Part shown: positions 31,774 to 40,744 of the stretch, piece by piece
Layout of the letters: each line of letters starts with the position of its first letter
Numbering within the stretch: position 1 is the first letter of the stretch
Assembly: GCA_946478975.1 (NCBI GenBank)
Contig: CAMLEO010000004.1
Coordinates: forward strand, 5,742 to 69,741
Origin: an uncultured Steroidobacter sp.
GTDB taxonomy: Bacteria; Pseudomonadota; Gammaproteobacteria; Steroidobacterales; Steroidobacteraceae
DNA: 64,000 bases
Direction of reading: 5' to 3'
Translations under genes and position numbers: made by a program
The notes under the pieces: model-generated
Seen by the model: only the letters and a program-made list of their open reading frames with translations
Told to the model about the DNA's origin: nothing
Database searches by the model: none

Positions 31774-31888
31774 GTCCGCCGGTTTTATCGCGTCTCCTGG
31801 CCCGTTCATGAATATCCGGGCCAGCGATTCCCGCGCGTCAACAATCCCAGCCCTGTAAATCTTGCCGACTCCTCGGTAATCCGCGCCC

Positions 31889-32866
<978 letters not shown>

Positions 32867-32902
32867 TTACACGTGCGCGCATGAAATCTGCGAAGAATGT
32901 GA

Positions 32903-34069
32903 TTACTGCACAGCAGTCGCGCGATCGAGACCGGCGCGCAGATCCTGAAGCAGATCTTCCACGGCTTCGATGCCAACTGAAATTCGCAGCAGCGTCTCGC
33001 TGATGCCGGCGGCACGCTGAGCTTCGGCATCCATCGCAGCGTGAGTCATCGACGCCGGGTGAGCGACCAAACTTTCCACGCCGCCGAGCGATTCGGCGAG
33101 CGAAAACGCCTTCAATCCTTCGAGGAACGCACAAACGTTCGGCACGCCGCCTCGCAATTCGAAGCTCAGCATCGCACCGAAGCCGGTTTGCTGACGCTTG
33201 GCGAGCTCGTGTTGAGGATGCGACGGCAAGCCCGGGTAATAAACTCTCTTGACTGCTGGATGATCGTTAAGAGCTTGCGCGATCCGCATTGCGTTCTCGC
33301 CATGAACGCGCAGTCGAGCATGCAAAGTTCGCAGCCCACGCAAAGTCATGAAGCTGTCGAACGGGGCGCCCGTCACGCCGATGCAATTCGCCCACCACAC
33401 CATGCGCTCGTGCAGCTCGGATGTGGCCGACACAACGGCGCCGCCGACGACATCGCTGTGACCGTTCAAATATTTCGTCGTCGAATGCAACACGAAGTCC
33501 GCACCCAACGACAGCGGCTGCTGCCACGCCGGCGAAAGGAACGTGTTGTCCGCGAGCAGCCATGCGCCGATCGCATGCGCCTTCTCGGCAACCTTGCGAA
33601 TGTCGACGACGCGAAGGAGCGGATTGCTCGGCGTTTCCACCCACACCAGCTTCGGCTTGCGCGCCAGCGCGGCTGACAACGCGGCTTCATTGGTCTGATC
33701 GACGAACTCGACGCGCAACTGCCCTCGCCGCGCCAGGTTGGTAAACAATCGATGCGTGCCGCCGTAACAGTCGTGAGGCGCGATCAGCAAATCATCATGG
33801 GACAGCAGCTGACACGCGAGGTGCACAGCCGACATGCCGGATGAAGTAACGACGGCGCCTGCGCCACCTTCGAGCGATGCAATCGCTTCGCCGAGCGCAT
33901 CACGGGTGGGATTGCCGGAGCGCGTGTAATCGTAGCTGCGCTTCTCGCCGAAACATTTGAACGAAAAGGTGGAGCTCAAGTGCAGCGGCGGTACGACGGC
34001 GCCGTGCTGAGTATCCGATTCGAGCGCGGCGCGGACGGCGCGAGTCGCCGGCGAAGGTTCCCAACTCAT
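32903..34069 (-). CDS. metB: Cystathionine gamma-synthase
   Basis: 388 residues of the Cys/Met PLP-enzyme family. The PLP lysine is in LHSTTKYLNGHSDVVGGAVV; YDYTRSGNPTRDALGEAIASLEGG, SSGMSAVHLACQLLSHDD, WVETPSNPLLRVVDI and the C-terminal SLGGVESLVAHPASMTHAAM and ISETLLRISVGIE are diagnostic. It joins O-succinyl- or O-acetylhomoserine with cysteine. The ATG at 34069 overlaps the TGA of metX (ATGA), so the pair is translationally coupled and both lie under the SAM riboswitch. Confidence 0.94.
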   Translation of the reverse strand: MSWEPSPATRAVRAALESDTQHGAVVPPLHLSSTFSFKCFGEKRSYDYTRSGNPTRDALGEAIASLEGGAGAVVTSSGMSAVHLACQLLSHDDLLIAPHDCYGGTHRLFTNLARRGQLRVEFVDQTNEAALSAALARKPKLVWVETPSNPLLRVVDIRKVAEKAHAIGAWLLADNTFLSPAWQQPLSLGADFVLHSTTKYLNGHSDVVGGAVVSATSELHERMVWWANCIGVTGAPFDSFMTLRGLRTLHARLRVHGENAMRIAQALNDHPAVKRVYYPGLPSHPQHELAKRQQTGFGAMLSFELRGGVPNVCAFLEGLKAFSLAESLGGVESLVAHPASMTHAAMDAEAQRAAGISETLLRISVGIEAVEDLLQDLRAGLDRATAVQ

Positions 34070-35073
34070 TTCACATCTCCAGACAGCGCACGCGTAAACA
34101 CCTGGCGCAGCACCTGCGCCTCTTTCAAGAAAGCGTCGTGCCCGTACAGCGACGACAGCTCCACCAACTCGACCGGGCCGCCGAGGCTCTGTTTGAGCGC
34201 TCGCATATCGGACAGCGGCACCAACTGATCTTCGATCACTGCGACCAGCGAAGTGGGAACACGAATGTTCGCCGGCTCGACCTGGTGCAGATCGATGGAT
34301 TCGGACAGACACACGAACGCCTCGGGAATATATGCAGCGGCGTATGCATCGCCACGTGCGAGCAGATAAGACTCGACCGGGAATTGGAACCGGCCGTCGA
34401 CGCGGGTCGCGGGACCGGGAAAGCGCTGCTCGAATTCAGCCGAGCTGCGATACGTCGCCATCGCCAGCGCGCGCGCCAATCGCAAACCTTCAGGGCCCTC
34501 GCCTTTTTGAGCCGCATATCGCACGACGGCCCGTTGCACGCTGCGCCAGGCTGTCGACATGGGATGCGTGCGATGAGCGGCGCTGATCACGACGATGTGC
34601 TCGACCAGCTGCGGGAAGCGCTCGGCAAACGCCAACGCGACCATGCCGCCATATGAAGCGCCGACGATCGCGGCCAGCGACTCGATCTCGATGTGCTGCA
34701 TGACCCGACGCAGGAGCTCGGCCTGGTCGTGCGAAGCAATCGTAGGGAAGTCAGTCTGGCCAGCTCGCGGGCCGGTGGTGCCGCCGCTGCCGCCGAGAAA
34801 GTCGATGCCGAGAATTCGATAACGGTCGCTGTCCAGCGCACGGCCCGGGCCGATGATGTCGCTCCACCAGCCTTTGTTGCCGGCGTGATCGGTCACCGCG
34901 CGCCCGGCGGAAATGCCACCCAACGCCGCCACGACCGGCGCTGCTGGATCGCCGAGCAGTCGCCAGGCGACGCGCACATTGGTCAACTCGCCGCCAAAGC
35001 GCAGCGGTAACGGGCTAGGCAGCTCCAGCACGCCCTCGAAGGCGCCGAGAGGCTGCTCGGGCACAGCATTCAT
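34066..35073 (-). CDS. metX: Homoserine O-acyltransferase (MetX type)
   Basis: 335 residues, an alpha/beta-hydrolase fold acyltransferase. The catalytic Ser is in GASYGGMVALAFAERFPQ, the Asp in VAVIEDQLVPLSD and the His in YGHDAFL; VAWRLLGDPAAPVVAALGGISAGR and GWWSDIIGPGRALDSDRYRILGIDFLGGSGGTTGP are MetX hallmarks. Whether the acyl donor is acetyl-CoA or succinyl-CoA cannot be decided from family membership; several gammaproteobacterial MetX proteins are succinyltransferases. The ATG at 35073 has a CACGGAG sequence 11 nt upstream. A SAM-I riboswitch stands in the leader. Confidence 0.93.
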   Translation of the reverse strand: MNAVPEQPLGAFEGVLELPSPLPLRFGGELTNVRVAWRLLGDPAAPVVAALGGISAGRAVTDHAGNKGWWSDIIGPGRALDSDRYRILGIDFLGGSGGTTGPRAGQTDFPTIASHDQAELLRRVMQHIEIESLAAIVGASYGGMVALAFAERFPQLVEHIVVISAAHRTHPMSTAWRSVQRAVVRYAAQKGEGPEGLRLARALAMATYRSSAEFEQRFPGPATRVDGRFQFPVESYLLARGDAYAAAYIPEAFVCLSESIDLHQVEPANIRVPTSLVAVIEDQLVPLSDMRALKQSLGGPVELVELSSLYGHDAFLKEAQVLRQVFTRALSGDVK

Positions 35074-35084
35074 GAATCGAATCA

Positions 35085-35155
35085 CTCCGTGTCGCTCCAG
35101 CGCCCGGAATCGGGCAGGCTGGACAGGTTTCGCACATCGCAGAAACCCCACGGAG
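35085..35155 (-). promoter_or_regulatory. Candidate ribosome-site sequestering helix of metX leader
   Basis: On the minus strand CTCCGTG (35155-35149) is exactly complementary to CACGGAG (35091-35085), the ribosome-binding sequence of metX. This would mask the site; no T-tract terminator is seen between aptamer and gene, so control of translation is more likely. Inferred. Confidence 0.5.
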
Positions 35156-35219
35156 GTCCGTAGAGGCAGGTCGCCGTGACCGACCGCCCCAGCACGCAGC
35201 CAAGGCAGCTTCACAGCAA

Positions 35220-35340
35220 CTCATCTGTCGGGGCCCGCTGTTGAGCGAGCTCCCCGCAGGAGTTGGCACCTTTTCGAGATGGTTAGTCTCGACGGTTGCC
35301 CCGGCTTCAAAGGGCCTGACCCTCAGCCGGTCTCGATGAG
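35220..35340 (-). ncRNA. SAM-I riboswitch (S-box aptamer)
   Basis: Read on the minus strand the conserved S-box elements occur in order: P1 5' strand CTCATC followed by GAGACCGGCTGAGGG, GGCCCTTTGAAGCC, the conserved GGGCAACC, a variable P3 hairpin (GTCGAGAC...CTCGA), AAGGTGCCAACTCC-GCGG and the closing GATGAG that pairs with the 5' CTCATC. It lies 146 nt before the metX ATG. In this class SAM binding reduces expression of methionine biosynthetic genes, so metX-metB would be turned down when SAM is plentiful. Confidence 0.96.
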
Positions 35341-35348
35341 CGTCGGGA

Positions 35349-35378
35349 AGTCTAGGGTCTGGGCGTTCGCCAGGTCAA
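35349..35378 (-). promoter_or_regulatory. Promoter of the SAM riboswitch-metXB transcript
   Basis: Minus strand TTGACC (35378-35373), 18-bp spacer, TAGACT (35354-35349). The predicted start, near 35342, falls just before the first base of the aptamer. Confidence 0.65.
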
Positions 35379-35402
35379 GCAACTTGCCGCGGCCGCTCTA
35401 AT

Positions 35403-35428
35403 GTATTAACGTACTAGCACACTATTAC
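35403..35428 (+). promoter_or_regulatory. Tandem TrpR-like operators before the his operon
   Basis: GTACTAGCACACTATTAC (35411-35428) agrees at 14 of 18 positions with the E. coli trp operator GTACTAGTTAACTAGTAC. A second, overlapping site shifted by 8 bp (35403-35420) agrees at 12 of 18. An 8-bp register is what tandem TrpR dimers use. The sites lie 12 bp before a gene for a TrpR-family protein. Promoter hexamers could not be set with confidence; an AT-rich TATTAA is inside the operator. Confidence 0.65.
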
Positions 35429-35439
35429 AGCAGATCTCC

Positions 35440-35772
35440 ATGAAAGAGCATCGGGCATTGACGCCACGCCAGGAGGCGCTGGCGGAACGGGCGCTGTTCA
35501 GCGCCATCCTGACGTTACGTAGCATCGACGAATGCCGCGCGTTCTTTCGTGACCTGTGTACGCCGGCCGAGCTGCAGGCCCTGGCTGACCGCTGGGCGGT
35601 CGTCGCCCTGCTCCAGCAAGGGGTGCCGTACCGGGAAATTCACAAGCAGACTGGCGTCAGCGTCACGACCATCGGCCGCGTCGCCCGTTATCTGCTCAAT
35701 GGCAACGGCGGCTATACGCTGGCTGCCGAACGCATGAAGGAATCCAATGACTCAGGGCGCGCGCGACCATGA
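35440..35772 (+). CDS. TrpR-family repressor (YerC/YecD-like), probable his regulator
   Basis: 110 residues of the TrpR/YerC-YecD helical fold. The helix-turn-helix is visible as LADRWAVVALLQQGVPYREIHKQTGVSVTTIGRVARYLLNGNGGY, close to the TrpR arrangement ending in a GNGGY motif. It is the first gene of the his operon: its TGA overlaps the ATG of hisG (ATGA). Its position suggests it represses histidine synthesis and itself, perhaps with histidine as co-repressor, as proposed for HisR-type members of the family. The residues that bind tryptophan in TrpR are not expected to be preserved; the ligand is inferred, not shown. Confidence 0.88.
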   Translation: MKEHRALTPRQEALAERALFSAILTLRSIDECRAFFRDLCTPAELQALADRWAVVALLQQGVPYREIHKQTGVSVTTIGRVARYLLNGNGGYTLAAERMKESNDSGRARP

Positions 35773-36671
35773 TCGATAAAGCCACCCGTTTGAAGGTCGC
35801 CCTGCAAAAGTCCGGGCGCCTGACCGAAAACTCGCTGGACCTGATGGTCCGCTGCGGCTTGAAGTACAGCCGCGGCAAGGACCAGCTGATGTGTTACGGC
35901 GAAAACATGCCGCTCGACCTGCTGTTCGTGCGCGATGACGACATTCCGGACCTGGTGCAGCAGGACGTCTGCGACCTCGGCATCGTCGGTCTGAACGTGA
36001 TCGAAGAAAAACGCCTCGCTTTCCAGGCTCGCGGCGTGCAACCGTTGTTCGAACAGCTGATGACGCTCGACTACGGCCGCTGTCGTTTATCGATCGCCGT
36101 GCCGGACGGCGTCGAGTACAAAGATGCGCGATCGCTGCACGGCAAGCGCATTGCCACCACTTATCCAAACATCCTCGCCCGCTACCTGCGGCAACGCGAC
36201 GTGCAGGCGGAGATTGTGACTTTGTCCGGTGCAGTTGAAATCGCTCCGCGCCTGGGCCGCGCCGATTTCATTTGCGACCTGGTCTCGACCGGCTCGACGC
36301 TGCTCGCAAATCACTTGTGGGAAGCGGAAACGATCCTGGAAAGCCAGGCGGCGATCATCGCCACACCGGTGCCGGTGTCGCCGGAGAAACAGGATTGGAT
36401 CCATCGCCTGAGCATGCGCATCGACGGTGTGCAGCAGGTGAAGGAAAGCAAATACATCATGCTGCACGCTCCGCGGTCCAAGCTCGCCGACATTCGCAAG
36501 CTGTTACCCGGCAGCGAGTCGCCGACCATCGTGCCGCTCGACGGCACCGGCGACAAAGTCGCCGTGCATGCGGTGTGCAGAGAGAACGTGTTCTGGGAGA
36601 CCCTGGAAAGTCTCAAGGGCGCCGGCGCCAGCGCCATCCTGGTGCTGCCGGTGGAGAAGATGCTGGCGTGA
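35769..36671 (+). CDS. hisG: ATP phosphoribosyltransferase, long form
   Basis: 300 residues, the hexameric HisG_L form with a C-terminal ACT-like regulatory domain for histidine feedback. N-terminal RLKVALQKSGRLTENSLDLM, LLFVRDDDIPDLVQQDVCDLGIVGLNVIEE, the PRPP-binding EIAPRLGRADFICDLVSTGSTL and the C-terminal KYIMLHAPRSKLADIRKLLPGSESPTIVPL match E. coli HisG. It commits ATP and PRPP to histidine synthesis. No hisZ is needed for this form. Starts overlap at both ends: ATGA with the TrpR-like gene and GTGA with hisD. Confidence 0.98.
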   Translation: MIDKATRLKVALQKSGRLTENSLDLMVRCGLKYSRGKDQLMCYGENMPLDLLFVRDDDIPDLVQQDVCDLGIVGLNVIEEKRLAFQARGVQPLFEQLMTLDYGRCRLSIAVPDGVEYKDARSLHGKRIATTYPNILARYLRQRDVQAEIVTLSGAVEIAPRLGRADFICDLVSTGSTLLANHLWEAETILESQAAIIATPVPVSPEKQDWIHRLSMRIDGVQQVKESKYIMLHAPRSKLADIRKLLPGSESPTIVPLDGTGDKVAVHAVCRENVFWETLESLKGAGASAILVLPVEKMLA

Positions 36672-37993
36672 GTAAAGCGATGCAGCTGGCGATATTGGAT
36701 TGGGCAACGTTGTCGCAGACCGAGCGGCGGAGCGCCTTGCGGCGTCCGGCGCAAACGGGTGCAGACACTTTGCATCAACGCGTCAGCGAAATCATCAAAG
36801 CCGTCCGCGAGCAAGGAGACGAAGCGCTGCTCGACTTCACGCGTCGCTTCGATGGCGTGTCATTGACGTCGCTCGAAGTGAGTGCCGCTGAGTTCGCCGC
36901 CGCCGAGCACGCGTTGACGATGGAGCAACGTGCAGCTCTCGAACGTGCGATCGGCAACGTGCGTCGTTTCCACCAAGCCCAGTTGAGCGACCCGCTGCGC
37001 GTCGAGACCTCGCCCGGCGTGATCTGCGAACGTCACTTCCGCCCCGTCGATGCCGTGGGTTTGTATGCTCCCGCGGGCGTCGCTCCCCTGCCCTCGACAA
37101 TTGTGATGCTTGGAGTACCCGCCAGCATCGCAGGCTGCCCGACGCGCATCGTTTGCACGCCGCCGCGAAAGGATGGCACTGCAGATCCTGCAGTGTTGGT
37201 CGCCGCAAAGCTGTGCGGCGTACATCGCGTGTTCAAGGTCGGCGGAGCGCAAGCGATTGCGGCGATGGCCTATGGCACAGCGAGCATTCCCAAAGTCGAC
37301 AAGGTGTTTGGCCCTGGCAATTCCTGGGTCACAGCCGCGAAAATCCTGGTGGCCAACGATCCGGATGGCGCCGCATTGGATTTGCCTGCCGGCCCGTCGG
37401 AAGTGCTGGTCATTGCCGATGACACCGCGAACGCGGAGTTCGTGGCGGCGGACCTGCTCGCGCAAGCCGAACACAGCGCCGACGCACAAGCCATACTAGT
37501 CACCACATCGCGTGCGCTCGCCGAAGCAACGCTCGATCAGCTCGAATCCCAGATGCAACACCTCGGCCGTGAGAGCACGCTGCGAGAGTCGATCAATCAC
37601 GCTCGTTTGTTTGTTGTCGATTCGTTGCAAGCGGCGTTCGAACTGAGCAACGCGTATGCGCCTGAGCACCTGATCGTGCAAGTTTCCAAAGCGCGCGACT
37701 GGCTGCCGCACATTCGCAACGCCGGCTCGGTGTTTCTCGGCGCGTGGACTCCCGAAACGATGGGCGACTACTGCAGCGGCACGAACCACGTTCTGCCAAC
37801 GTATGGCTTCGCCCGCGCGTACAGCGGTCTGTCGCTGGTCGATTTTCAGAAACGTATGACGGTGCAAGAGCTGAGCGCCGACGGTCTGCGCGACCTCGGC
37901 CCGACAGCGATCACTATTGCAGGCCTGGAAGGCCTGGATGCGCACGCGAACGCAGTTCAAGTTCGTTTGCGCCAACTCGCGACTTCATCATGA
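36668..37993 (+). CDS. hisD: Histidinol dehydrogenase
   Basis: 441 residues from the GTG at 36668, which overlaps the hisG stop and has GGAGA about 10 nt upstream; an ATG at 36680 is an alternative. Conserved segments include FHQAQLSDP, VDAVGLYAPAGVAPLPSTIVMLGVPASIAGC, FKVGGAQAIAAMAYGTASIPKVDKVFGPGNSWVTAAK and the zinc and catalytic region EQAEHSADAQAILVT ... GNAGSVFLGAWTPETMGDYCSGTNHVLPTYGFARAYSGLS (QAEHSADA and TPETMGDY carry Glu, His and Asp ligands). It carries out the two last oxidations from histidinol to histidine. Confidence 0.98.
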   Translation: MSKAMQLAILDWATLSQTERRSALRRPAQTGADTLHQRVSEIIKAVREQGDEALLDFTRRFDGVSLTSLEVSAAEFAAAEHALTMEQRAALERAIGNVRRFHQAQLSDPLRVETSPGVICERHFRPVDAVGLYAPAGVAPLPSTIVMLGVPASIAGCPTRIVCTPPRKDGTADPAVLVAAKLCGVHRVFKVGGAQAIAAMAYGTASIPKVDKVFGPGNSWVTAAKILVANDPDGAALDLPAGPSEVLVIADDTANAEFVAADLLAQAEHSADAQAILVTTSRALAEATLDQLESQMQHLGRESTLRESINHARLFVVDSLQAAFELSNAYAPEHLIVQVSKARDWLPHIRNAGSVFLGAWTPETMGDYCSGTNHVLPTYGFARAYSGLSLVDFQKRMTVQELSADGLRDLGPTAITIAGLEGLDAHANAVQVRLRQLATSS

Positions 37994-39066
37994 CTCCTAT
38001 TTTGCAGCTGGCCCGGCCGGAGATCCTTTCCCTGCAGCCGTATCAACACGCGGCGTGGGAGCCGACGCTCGAACGCATGCACGCCAACGAGATGCCGTGG
38101 CGCGCGGACGGCGATGCCACGCACGCCGGTTTGAATCGTTATCCGGAGCCTCAGCCCGAAGAACTGATTCAGCACCTCGCGCAGCTTTACGGCGTGGCGC
38201 CGAAGAATGTGCTCGCCGGACGCGGCAGCGATGAGGGCATCGATCTGCTCGTGCGTGCGTTTTGTCGCGCGGGTGTGGACAGCGTGCTCATCTGCCCGCC
38301 CACGTTCGGCATGTATAAAGTGTCGGCGAAGATTCAGGGCGCCGGCGTGATCGAAGTGCCGCTGATCAAAGAGCGCGGCTTCGAGCTGGATGTGCAGCGA
38401 GTGCTGGCCGCCTGGAACGAGAACGTCAAACTCGTCTTCATCTGCACGCCCAACAATCCCACCGGCAATCTCCTGGAGCGTGCCGCGATCGAAGTGTTGT
38501 GCGGACAGCTCAGCGACAAGTCTTTGATCGTCGTCGACGAGGCTTATATCGAATTCGCCGGCGTGCCCAGCCTCGCGAGCGAATTGGAACGCTTCCCGAA
38601 CCTCGTCATCCTGCGCACGCTGTCCAAGGCATATGCACTGGCTGGTGCGCGTTGTGGTGCGCTGCTCGCGCACGAAGACATTGTGAGTTTGCTCGCGCGC
38701 GTCATTACTCCTTATTCGCTGCCGACCCAGACGATCGAAGCGGTCCTGAAGTTCACCGACGATCAACACGTCGCGGAGTCCAAGGAGCGCATCGCGTCGA
38801 TCCTGAGCGAACGCACGCGACTGATCGAGCAGCTCGGCTCGCTGCCGCTGATCCGGCACGTGTGGAGCAGCGACTCCAATTTCATTCTGGTCGATTGCTT
38901 CGATGCCGATGCGGTGCTGCGTGCGGCGATGACAGCAGGTCTGATCATCCGCGACCCACGCTCGCAGCTGGGCTTGAGCACCTGCCTGCGAATCTCGGTC
39001 GGCACGCCAGAGCAAAACAATCGCCTGCTCGAAGGCATCGAGGCAGCATCGGGAGCAGCGGCATGA
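37990..39066 (+). CDS. hisC: Histidinol-phosphate aminotransferase
   Basis: 358 residues, class I/II aminotransferase. LNRYPEPQPEEL, AGRGSDEGIDLLVRAFC, FICTPNNPTGN, VVDEAYIEFAG and the PLP lysine in LRTLSKAYALAGARCG are present. It converts imidazole-acetol phosphate to histidinol phosphate. The ATG at 37990 overlaps the hisD stop (ATGA). Confidence 0.97.
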   Translation: MTPILQLARPEILSLQPYQHAAWEPTLERMHANEMPWRADGDATHAGLNRYPEPQPEELIQHLAQLYGVAPKNVLAGRGSDEGIDLLVRAFCRAGVDSVLICPPTFGMYKVSAKIQGAGVIEVPLIKERGFELDVQRVLAAWNENVKLVFICTPNNPTGNLLERAAIEVLCGQLSDKSLIVVDEAYIEFAGVPSLASELERFPNLVILRTLSKAYALAGARCGALLAHEDIVSLLARVITPYSLPTQTIEAVLKFTDDQHVAESKERIASILSERTRLIEQLGSLPLIRHVWSSDSNFILVDCFDADAVLRAAMTAGLIIRDPRSQLGLSTCLRISVGTPEQNNRLLEGIEAASGAAA

Positions 39067-40139
39067 GCGGCCAGCGCGTTCTATTCATCGATCGCGACGG
39101 CACGATCATCGTCGAGCCGGCGGACAAGCAGATCGACAGCCTGCAAAAGTTTCGGCTGGTGCCGGATGTGATCGCCGGTTTACAGCGACTGCGCGACGCC
39201 GGTTACACACTGATCATGGTGAGCAACCAGGACGGCCTGGGCACCGCCAGCTTCCCCGAACCGACGTTCCGTGAACCGCACGACTTCCTGCGCGACCTGC
39301 TGGCTTCGCAAGGCATCACGTTCGCCGCCGAGTTCATTTGTCCGCATACGCCCGCCGACGGCTGCAATTGCCGCAAGCCGAAGACCGGTTTGTTAGATGA
39401 CTACCTGCGTGCCAATCCCATCGACAAGCAACGCAGCTTTGTGATCGGCGACCGCGAGACCGATCTCGAACTCGCCCGGAATCTCGGCATTCAAGGCATT
39501 CGCGTGCGCACCGAGGAAACACCGGGAGACACGTGGCCGGAGATCGTGGCTCGGCTGGCGAGCTCTGCTCGCGTGGCCTCCGTGGTTCGCAAGACCAAGG
39601 AAACGGACATCAAAGTCGACGTCAACCTGGATCGCGAGTTGCCGATCCACATCGAGACCGGGTTGGGCTTTTTCGATCACATGCTGGAGCAGATCGCCAA
39701 ACACGGCGGCTTCTCTCTGCAACTCACCTGCAAGGGCGATTTGCACATCGACGAGCATCACACCGTCGAAGACTGCGCGCTCGCTTTGGGACAAGCGCTC
39801 AAACAAGCGCTCGGCGACAAGCGCGGCATTCATCGCTACGGTTTTCTGTTGCCGATGGACGAGGCGCTCGCGCAAGTCGCTATCGATCTGTCGGGCCGGC
39901 CGTATTTCGTGTTCGAAGGCCAGTTCGGCCGCGACAGCGTCGGCCAGCTGCCCACCGAACTGGTGCCTCACTTTTTCCGCTCGCTCGCCGAGACGCTGGG
40001 CGCGGCCATCAACATCAAGGTCAACGGCGAGAATACGCATCACATGATCGAAGCCTGTTTCAAAGGCGTCGGCCGCACATTGCGCCAGGCATTCCGCATC
40101 ACCGACACCGAGCTTCCCAGCACCAAGGGTGCGCTCTAA
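39063..40139 (+). CDS. hisB: Bifunctional histidinol-phosphatase / imidazoleglycerol-phosphate dehydratase
   Basis: 358 residues. Residues about 1-165 are a HAD phosphatase: DRDGT at Asp10/Asp12, zinc-binding CPHTPADGCNCRKPKTG, and IGDRETDLELARNLG. Residues about 170-358 are the IGPD domain with its two metal sites: LDHM-like GFFDHMLEQIAKHGGF, DEHHTVEDCALALG and HHMIEACFKGVGRTLRQAF. The fused HisB is typical of gammaproteobacteria. The ATG overlaps the hisC stop by four bases. Confidence 0.98.
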   Translation: MSGQRVLFIDRDGTIIVEPADKQIDSLQKFRLVPDVIAGLQRLRDAGYTLIMVSNQDGLGTASFPEPTFREPHDFLRDLLASQGITFAAEFICPHTPADGCNCRKPKTGLLDDYLRANPIDKQRSFVIGDRETDLELARNLGIQGIRVRTEETPGDTWPEIVARLASSARVASVVRKTKETDIKVDVNLDRELPIHIETGLGFFDHMLEQIAKHGGFSLQLTCKGDLHIDEHHTVEDCALALGQALKQALGDKRGIHRYGFLLPMDEALAQVAIDLSGRPYFVFEGQFGRDSVGQLPTELVPHFFRSLAETLGAAINIKVNGENTHHMIEACFKGVGRTLRQAFRITDTELPSTKGAL

Positions 40140-40738
40140 TGCGACTCGTCATCATCGACAGCGGCGGCGCCAACATCGCTTCCTTGCGATACGCGATCGA
40201 CCGTCTCGGCGCAGCCTCGGAGCTCACCACCGATCCGGACAAAGTTCGCGCAGCGACCCATGTGATTCTGCCCGGCGTCGGCGCCGCGGCCGATTGCATG
40301 ACCCGCCTGCAACGCACGCCGGGCCTGGTGGATACGATTCGTAATCTGCGTCAGCCCATGCTCGGCATTTGCGTGGGCATGCAGCTGCTGTTCGAATCTT
40401 CCGAAGAAGGCGAAGTGCCTTGCCTCGGTTTGCTGCCGGGACGCGTGCGTCGTTTTGCCGATCGCGACGATCTGCCGGTGCCGCACATGGGCTGGAATCA
40501 ACTGGAGTTCGATCCTGGCGCCTCGGCGTTGTTGAAAGACATTGCACCGGGCGATCATGTTTATTTCGTGCACAGCTATTCCGCGCCCGTCAGCCCGCTG
40601 ACCCTGGCGACCAGCACGTATGGCGAGCCGTTCTCCGCGCTCGTTCAGAGCGGCAACGTGTTCGGCGCGCAGTTTCATCCCGAACGTTCGGCACGCATCG
40701 GCTCGTTGCTGCTGCGTAACTTCATTCAGTTGCAATAG
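40139..40738 (+). CDS. hisH: Imidazole glycerol phosphate synthase, glutaminase subunit
   Basis: 199 residues, class I glutamine amidotransferase. Nucleophile Cys78 is in MLGICVGMQLLFESSEEG, with the His/Glu of the triad in FGAQFHPERSARIG; PHMGWNQL and YFVHSYSAP are conserved HisH segments. It supplies ammonia through a channel to HisF. Its ATG shares a base with the hisB stop (TAATG). Confidence 0.97.
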   Translation: MRLVIIDSGGANIASLRYAIDRLGAASELTTDPDKVRAATHVILPGVGAAADCMTRLQRTPGLVDTIRNLRQPMLGICVGMQLLFESSEEGEVPCLGLLPGRVRRFADRDDLPVPHMGWNQLEFDPGASALLKDIAPGDHVYFVHSYSAPVSPLTLATSTYGEPFSALVQSGNVFGAQFHPERSARIGSLLLRNFIQLQ

Positions 40739-40744
40739 ACGACC

